From Planctomycetaceae bacterium UBA4732 (GTDB taxonomy: Bacteria > Planctomycetota > Planctomycetia > Gemmatales > Gemmataceae), in NCBI GenBank assembly GCA_002404095.1, contig DHJA01000168.1, forward strand, positions 1-9,769: a stretch of DNA of 9,769 bases. Reading direction: 5' to 3'. Shown here one piece after another: positions 6,752 through 9,769 of this stretch. Under the pieces are notes generated by a model, which saw nothing but the letters and a program-made list of their open reading frames with translations, was not told the DNA's origin and ran no database searches. The position numbers and the translations under genes are program-made. Position 1 is the first letter of the stretch, and the number at the start of each line of letters is the position of its first letter.

Positions 6752-9040
6752 ATGGAGCGCCGAGCGATTGTCATCCGCGGCATCGTTCAGGGCGTCGGCT
6801 TCCGGCCGTTCGCCTACAATCTTGCCGCGCGCCTCTGCCTAACCGGCTTCGTTAAAAACCAAACGGGCGGCGTCCTGATCGAGGTCGAAGGCGAGCCTCG
6901 TTCGCTGGAACGGTTCGTGGCCGAGTTGACCGACCGGCCCCCTCCACTGGCGCACATCACGCATCTGTCCTGGGAGAGCCTTGCGCCGTGCGGCGAACAC
7001 CAGTTTCGCATCGAGTCCAGTGAGGCCGACGCGGCCAGCCCGGTCTTCATCTCCCCGGACGTGGCCGTCTGCTCCGAGTGCCTCGCGGAGGTGCTCGATC
7101 CGGCTGACCGGCGCCACGGCTATCCCTTCTTGAACTGCACCAACTGCGGCCCACGCCTGACGATCATCACCGGCGCCCCCTACGACCGCCAGCATACCAC
7201 GATGGCCGCGTTCCCCATGTGCGCCGCCTGCCGGGCGGAGTACGACAACCCGCGCGACCGCCGTTTCCACGCCCAGCCGACGGCGTGCGCGGCCTGCGGC
7301 CCACGGCTTCAATCGCTAGACGGGAAAGGTCAACCCGTTGCCGCCTCCGATCCGCTCGCCCATTTCGCCGCCGCCTTGCTTGACGGCAAGATCGGTGCGC
7401 TCAAAGGACTTGGCGGCTATCATCTGGTCTGTGACGCCCGCAATTCCCGCGCCGTCGCGGAACTACGCCGGCGCAAGCATCGCGACGAGAAACCTTTCGC
7501 CGTCATGGCGCCGGACGTTGAAAGTGTTGCCGCCCTCTGCATAGTCGGGCAGGCCGGGCGCGACCTGCTGCTTTCTACGCGTTGTCCTATCGTCTTACTC
7601 CGCAAATGCTCTCCCGCTTTTATCGCTGATGAAGTTGCGCCAGGCAACCCATGGCTCGGCGTCATGCTGCCGTACACGCCCCTACACCATCTTCTATTGC
7701 GAGCGGTGGGCGGCGTCCCGCTCGTCATGACCAGCGGCAACCGCTCCGATGAGCCGATCGCCTACCGCGATGACGAAGCCGTAGAGAAGTTGGCTGGCAT
7801 CGCCGACCTGTTTCTAGTTCACAATCGGCTCATCCATGTGCGTTGCGACGATTCGGTCATGCGCATCGTCGATGGAATTGAACAGCCGCTGCGACGCTCG
7901 CGCGGCTACGCCCCCCGGCCGATCAGCCTGCCGTTCGAGTGTCCGCAACCGATCCTAGCGGTTGGCGGCCAACTCAAGGGGACGTTCGCGCTCGGACGCG
8001 GGCGACAGGCGTTTCTCAGCCATCACCTGGGCGACCTCGATCACTACGAGGCGTTCCGGGCCTTCGAGCAGGATGTAACGCTTTATCAGGATTTGTTCGG
8101 CATTACACCGTCCTGCCTCGCGCACGACCTTCACCCAGATTACGCCACGTCCCGTTACGCGCGGGAGCGGGCGGCGCGGCAAGGCGTTCGATTGGTCGCT
8201 GTGCAGCATCATCATGCGCACCTGGCCGCGTGCATGGCGGAGCATGGGCTAACCGAGCCGGTCATCGGCGTCACGTTCGACGGCTCGGGCTACGGGACGG
8301 ACGGAGCCGTCTGGGGCGGCGAGTTTCTCGTCGGAGATTATCGGGATTTCCGCCGCGCGGCTCATTTGCGCTACGTTGGTCTGCCTGGCGGAGATCAGGC
8401 CGTCCGCGAACCGTGGCGCATGGCAGTCGCCCACCTCGCCGATGCGGGGGCGGATTACGCGGCGCTAAAGGCACGAATTTTGCCGGTGGAATTGCGCTTA
8501 ATCGACAAGATGTTGGAGCGCCGTTTCAACAGCCCCTGGACTTCCAGCGTCGGCCGGCTCTTCGACGCCGTGGCGGCCCTTGCCGGCGTCCGGGATCGTG
8601 TCCGTTACGAAGGCCAGGCCGCGGTCGAACTGGAGTGGTTGGCGGAGGAGACGCCGGGCGACGGCGTTTACCCTTTCGACTTTGCGGAGCCGCCTAATGA
8701 CAAAGCGGCGGATGCGTCGCTGGTGGTTGATACTCGTCCCCTCATCCGTGCCGTGGCCGCGGATGTAGGTAAAGGAGTTGAGCGATCCGTCATCGCGCGG
8801 CGCTTTCATTCCACGCTGGTGGAACTCGTCTCCGTGGTATGCGGACGGATTCGTGAGGCGACTGGCTTAGGCGCAGTGGTCCTCAGCGGCGGCGTATTCC
8901 TCAACGCCATATTTTCACGTGAAATCGGCGCAAGGCTTGACGCGGACGGATTGCGGGTATACCGTCATCAACTGACGCCACCCAATGACGGGAGCCTCAG
9001 TCTCGGACAACTCGCTGTCGCGGCGGCCCAATCTAGCTGA
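6752..9040 (+). CDS. hypF: [NiFe]-hydrogenase maturation carbamoyltransferase HypF
   Basis: HypF converts carbamoyl phosphate to carbamoyl-AMP and passes the carbamoyl group to the HypE C-terminal Cys, the source of the CN ligands of [NiFe] hydrogenase. The 762-residue protein has the complete family layout. The acylphosphatase domain (about 5-92) has VQGVGFRPF (Arg18) and VKNQ (Asn36). The double zinc finger has Cys107/110, 129/132, 157/160 and 179/182, spaced C-x2-C-x18-C-x2-C-x24-C-x2-C-x18-C-x2-C. A YrdC-like domain spans about 200-385 (LKGLGGYHLVCDA). The Kae1-like carbamoyltransferase domain spans about 400-755, with VQHHHAHLAA (His486, His490), FDGSGYGTDG and LSGGVFLN. ATG 6752 begins MERRAIVIRGIVQGVGF, the normal N-terminus. 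The open frame upstream to 6641 overlaps the protease gene and looks spurious. There is no good ribosome binding site. hypC follows after 26 nt. Confidence 0.97.
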   Translation: MERRAIVIRGIVQGVGFRPFAYNLAARLCLTGFVKNQTGGVLIEVEGEPRSLERFVAELTDRPPPLAHITHLSWESLAPCGEHQFRIESSEADAASPVFISPDVAVCSECLAEVLDPADRRHGYPFLNCTNCGPRLTIITGAPYDRQHTTMAAFPMCAACRAEYDNPRDRRFHAQPTACAACGPRLQSLDGKGQPVAASDPLAHFAAALLDGKIGALKGLGGYHLVCDARNSRAVAELRRRKHRDEKPFAVMAPDVESVAALCIVGQAGRDLLLSTRCPIVLLRKCSPAFIADEVAPGNPWLGVMLPYTPLHHLLLRAVGGVPLVMTSGNRSDEPIAYRDDEAVEKLAGIADLFLVHNRLIHVRCDDSVMRIVDGIEQPLRRSRGYAPRPISLPFECPQPILAVGGQLKGTFALGRGRQAFLSHHLGDLDHYEAFRAFEQDVTLYQDLFGITPSCLAHDLHPDYATSRYARERAARQGVRLVAVQHHHAHLAACMAEHGLTEPVIGVTFDGSGYGTDGAVWGGEFLVGDYRDFRRAAHLRYVGLPGGDQAVREPWRMAVAHLADAGADYAALKARILPVELRLIDKMLERRFNSPWTSSVGRLFDAVAALAGVRDRVRYEGQAAVELEWLAEETPGDGVYPFDFAEPPNDKAADASLVVDTRPLIRAVAADVGKGVERSVIARRFHSTLVELVSVVCGRIREATGLGAVVLSGGVFLNAIFSREIGARLDADGLRVYRHQLTPPNDGSLSLGQLAVAAAQSS

Positions 9041-9066
9041 TCACTTCCTGCGGAAAGGGACTAACG

Positions 9067-9342
9067 ATGTGCCTCGGCATTCCAGGCAAAGTGGTCGAAA
9101 CCTACCGCGAAAACGACGTCCTCATGGGAAAGATCGACTTTAGCGGTGTTTGTAAGCGCGTTTGTCTCGAACACGTCCCTGAAGTGCTTCCCGGAGAGTA
9201 TGTTCTGGTTCACGTCGGCTTCGCCCTGTCGCGTATTGATGAAGAAGAGGCGGGCCGGGTGTTCGCATTTCTAGAAGAGATGCAGCAGCTCGACGAGTTG
9301 CAATTTCCCCAGCCCAACGAACTGGGACGGATCGAAGCATGA
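9067..9342 (+). CDS. hypC: [NiFe]-hydrogenase maturation chaperone HypC/HupF family
   Basis: This 91-residue HypC/HybG/HupF-family chaperone works with HypD to assemble and deliver the Fe(CN)2CO unit to the hydrogenase large-subunit precursor. The diagnostic N-terminus [11 protein letters not shown] is present; Cys2, exposed after Met removal, is the functional residue in this family. The compact beta-barrel part continues through [18 protein letters not shown] and [20 protein letters not shown], followed by a helical tail. Length is at the upper end for the family because of about 15 extra C-terminal residues. An AAAGGGA-like ribosome binding site at 9054-9060 lies 6 nt before the ATG. The stop codon overlaps the hypD start, so the two are probably translationally coupled. 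Their products act as a complex. Confidence 0.96.
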   Translation: MCLGIPGKVVETYRENDVLMGKIDFSGVCKRVCLEHVPEVLPGEYVLVHVGFALSRIDEEEAGRVFAFLEEMQQLDELQFPQPNELGRIEA

Positions 9343-9769
9343 AGTACATTGATGAATACCGAGACGCCGAGGCGGCGCGGAAACTGGCCGACGCCATCGC
9401 TCGCGCCGTGACGCGGCCGTGGGTCGTCATGGAAGTATGCGGCGGTCAGACGCACACCATCGTCAAGTATGGCATCGACCGCATGTTGCCGCCCGAGGTC
9501 GAGCTGGTACACGGTCCAGGCTGCCCGGTCTGCGTCACGTCGCTGGAAATGATCGACCGCGCCCACGCCATCGCCTCGCGCCCCGACGTGATCTTCTGTT
9601 CCTTTGGCGACATGCTGCGCGTGCCAGGATCGCGCGGCGACTTACTGGAGCTGAAATCTCGCGGAAGCGACGTTCGCGTCGTCTACTCGCCGCTCGACGC
9701 CGTGAACCTGGCCGCCGCCCGGCCGGATCGCCAAGTGGTTTTCTTCGCCATCGGCTTCGAGACGACGGC
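9339..9769 (+). CDS. hypD: [NiFe]-hydrogenase maturation factor HypD, 5' part
   Basis: HypD is the [4Fe-4S] scaffold on which, with HypC, the Fe(CN)2CO group of [NiFe] hydrogenase is assembled. The first 143 codons are present and the frame runs off the right edge; full-length HypD is about 360-380 residues. Family motifs are clear: MEVCGGQTH with Cys34, GPGCPVC with Cys61 and Cys64, [12 protein letters not shown] from Cys86, and AIGFETT at the edge. The [4Fe-4S]-binding cysteines of the C-terminal part lie outside the window. ATG 9339-9341 overlaps the hypC stop (9340-9342) in an ATGA arrangement. It gives the expected N-terminus MKYIDEYRD, a few residues before the first conserved helix. 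No separate promoter is seen. The downstream sequence would probably hold hypE or other hyp genes (inference). Confidence 0.96.
   Translation, partial: MKYIDEYRDAEAARKLADAIARAVTRPWVVMEVCGGQTHTIVKYGIDRMLPPEVELVHGPGCPVCVTSLEMIDRAHAIASRPDVIFCSFGDMLRVPGSRGDLLELKSRGSDVRVVYSPLDAVNLAAARPDRQVVFFAIGFETT

Noticed and set aside
7939..8697. Plus-strand open frame of 252 codons inside hypF
   Set aside because: It is out of frame with the well-conserved Kae1-like domain of HypF and has an Arg/Gly-rich product without motifs.

Overview
The window is a GC-rich bacterial chromosomal segment with eight protein-coding genes, and nearly every base is assigned. Its style suggests Planctomycetota, possibly a Gemmata-like or uncultured lineage. 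This is an inference from three things: a membrane-anchored trypsin-like protease with an N-terminal MJ0042-type zinc ribbon, cytosolic-type malate dehydrogenase, and several kinds of GC-rich intergenic palindrome. No rRNA, tRNA, CRISPR array, insertion sequence or phage gene was seen.

Left part (1-4353): central carbon metabolism. A malate dehydrogenase gene (mdh) lies on the minus strand. It is divergent from a plus-strand run of gap (glyceraldehyde-3-phosphate dehydrogenase), pgk (phosphoglycerate kinase) and a phosphoglycolate-phosphatase-like HAD hydrolase. gap and pgk catalyse consecutive steps of glycolysis/gluconeogenesis. The HAD protein may clear phosphoglycolate or a similar sugar phosphate. 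The non-coding DNA here holds three unrelated palindromic elements: a pair beyond the 3' end of mdh, a 27-bp perfect palindrome in front of the gap ribosome binding site, and a long imperfect hairpin between gap and pgk.

Middle part (4354-6690): a convincing sigma70-type promoter starts a new unit. Its first gene encodes a 748-residue multidomain protein: zinc ribbon, transmembrane helix, trypsin-like protease with a complete His/Asp/Ser triad but no recognisable PDZ domain, a beta-rich-looking segment carrying an exact triplicated GFGPP repeat, a Pro/Lys linker, and a C-terminal domain I do not recognise.

Right part (6752-9769): hypF, hypC and the 5' part of hypD, in one direction with short gaps and a 4-nt hypC/hypD overlap. 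They encode maturation factors that build the Fe(CN)2CO centre of [NiFe] hydrogenases, so the organism probably makes such a hydrogenase. The structural genes and hypA, hypB and hypE are not in the window.

I found no clear evidence of a previously undescribed system. The points most worth a second look are the protease architecture and the intergenic palindromes.
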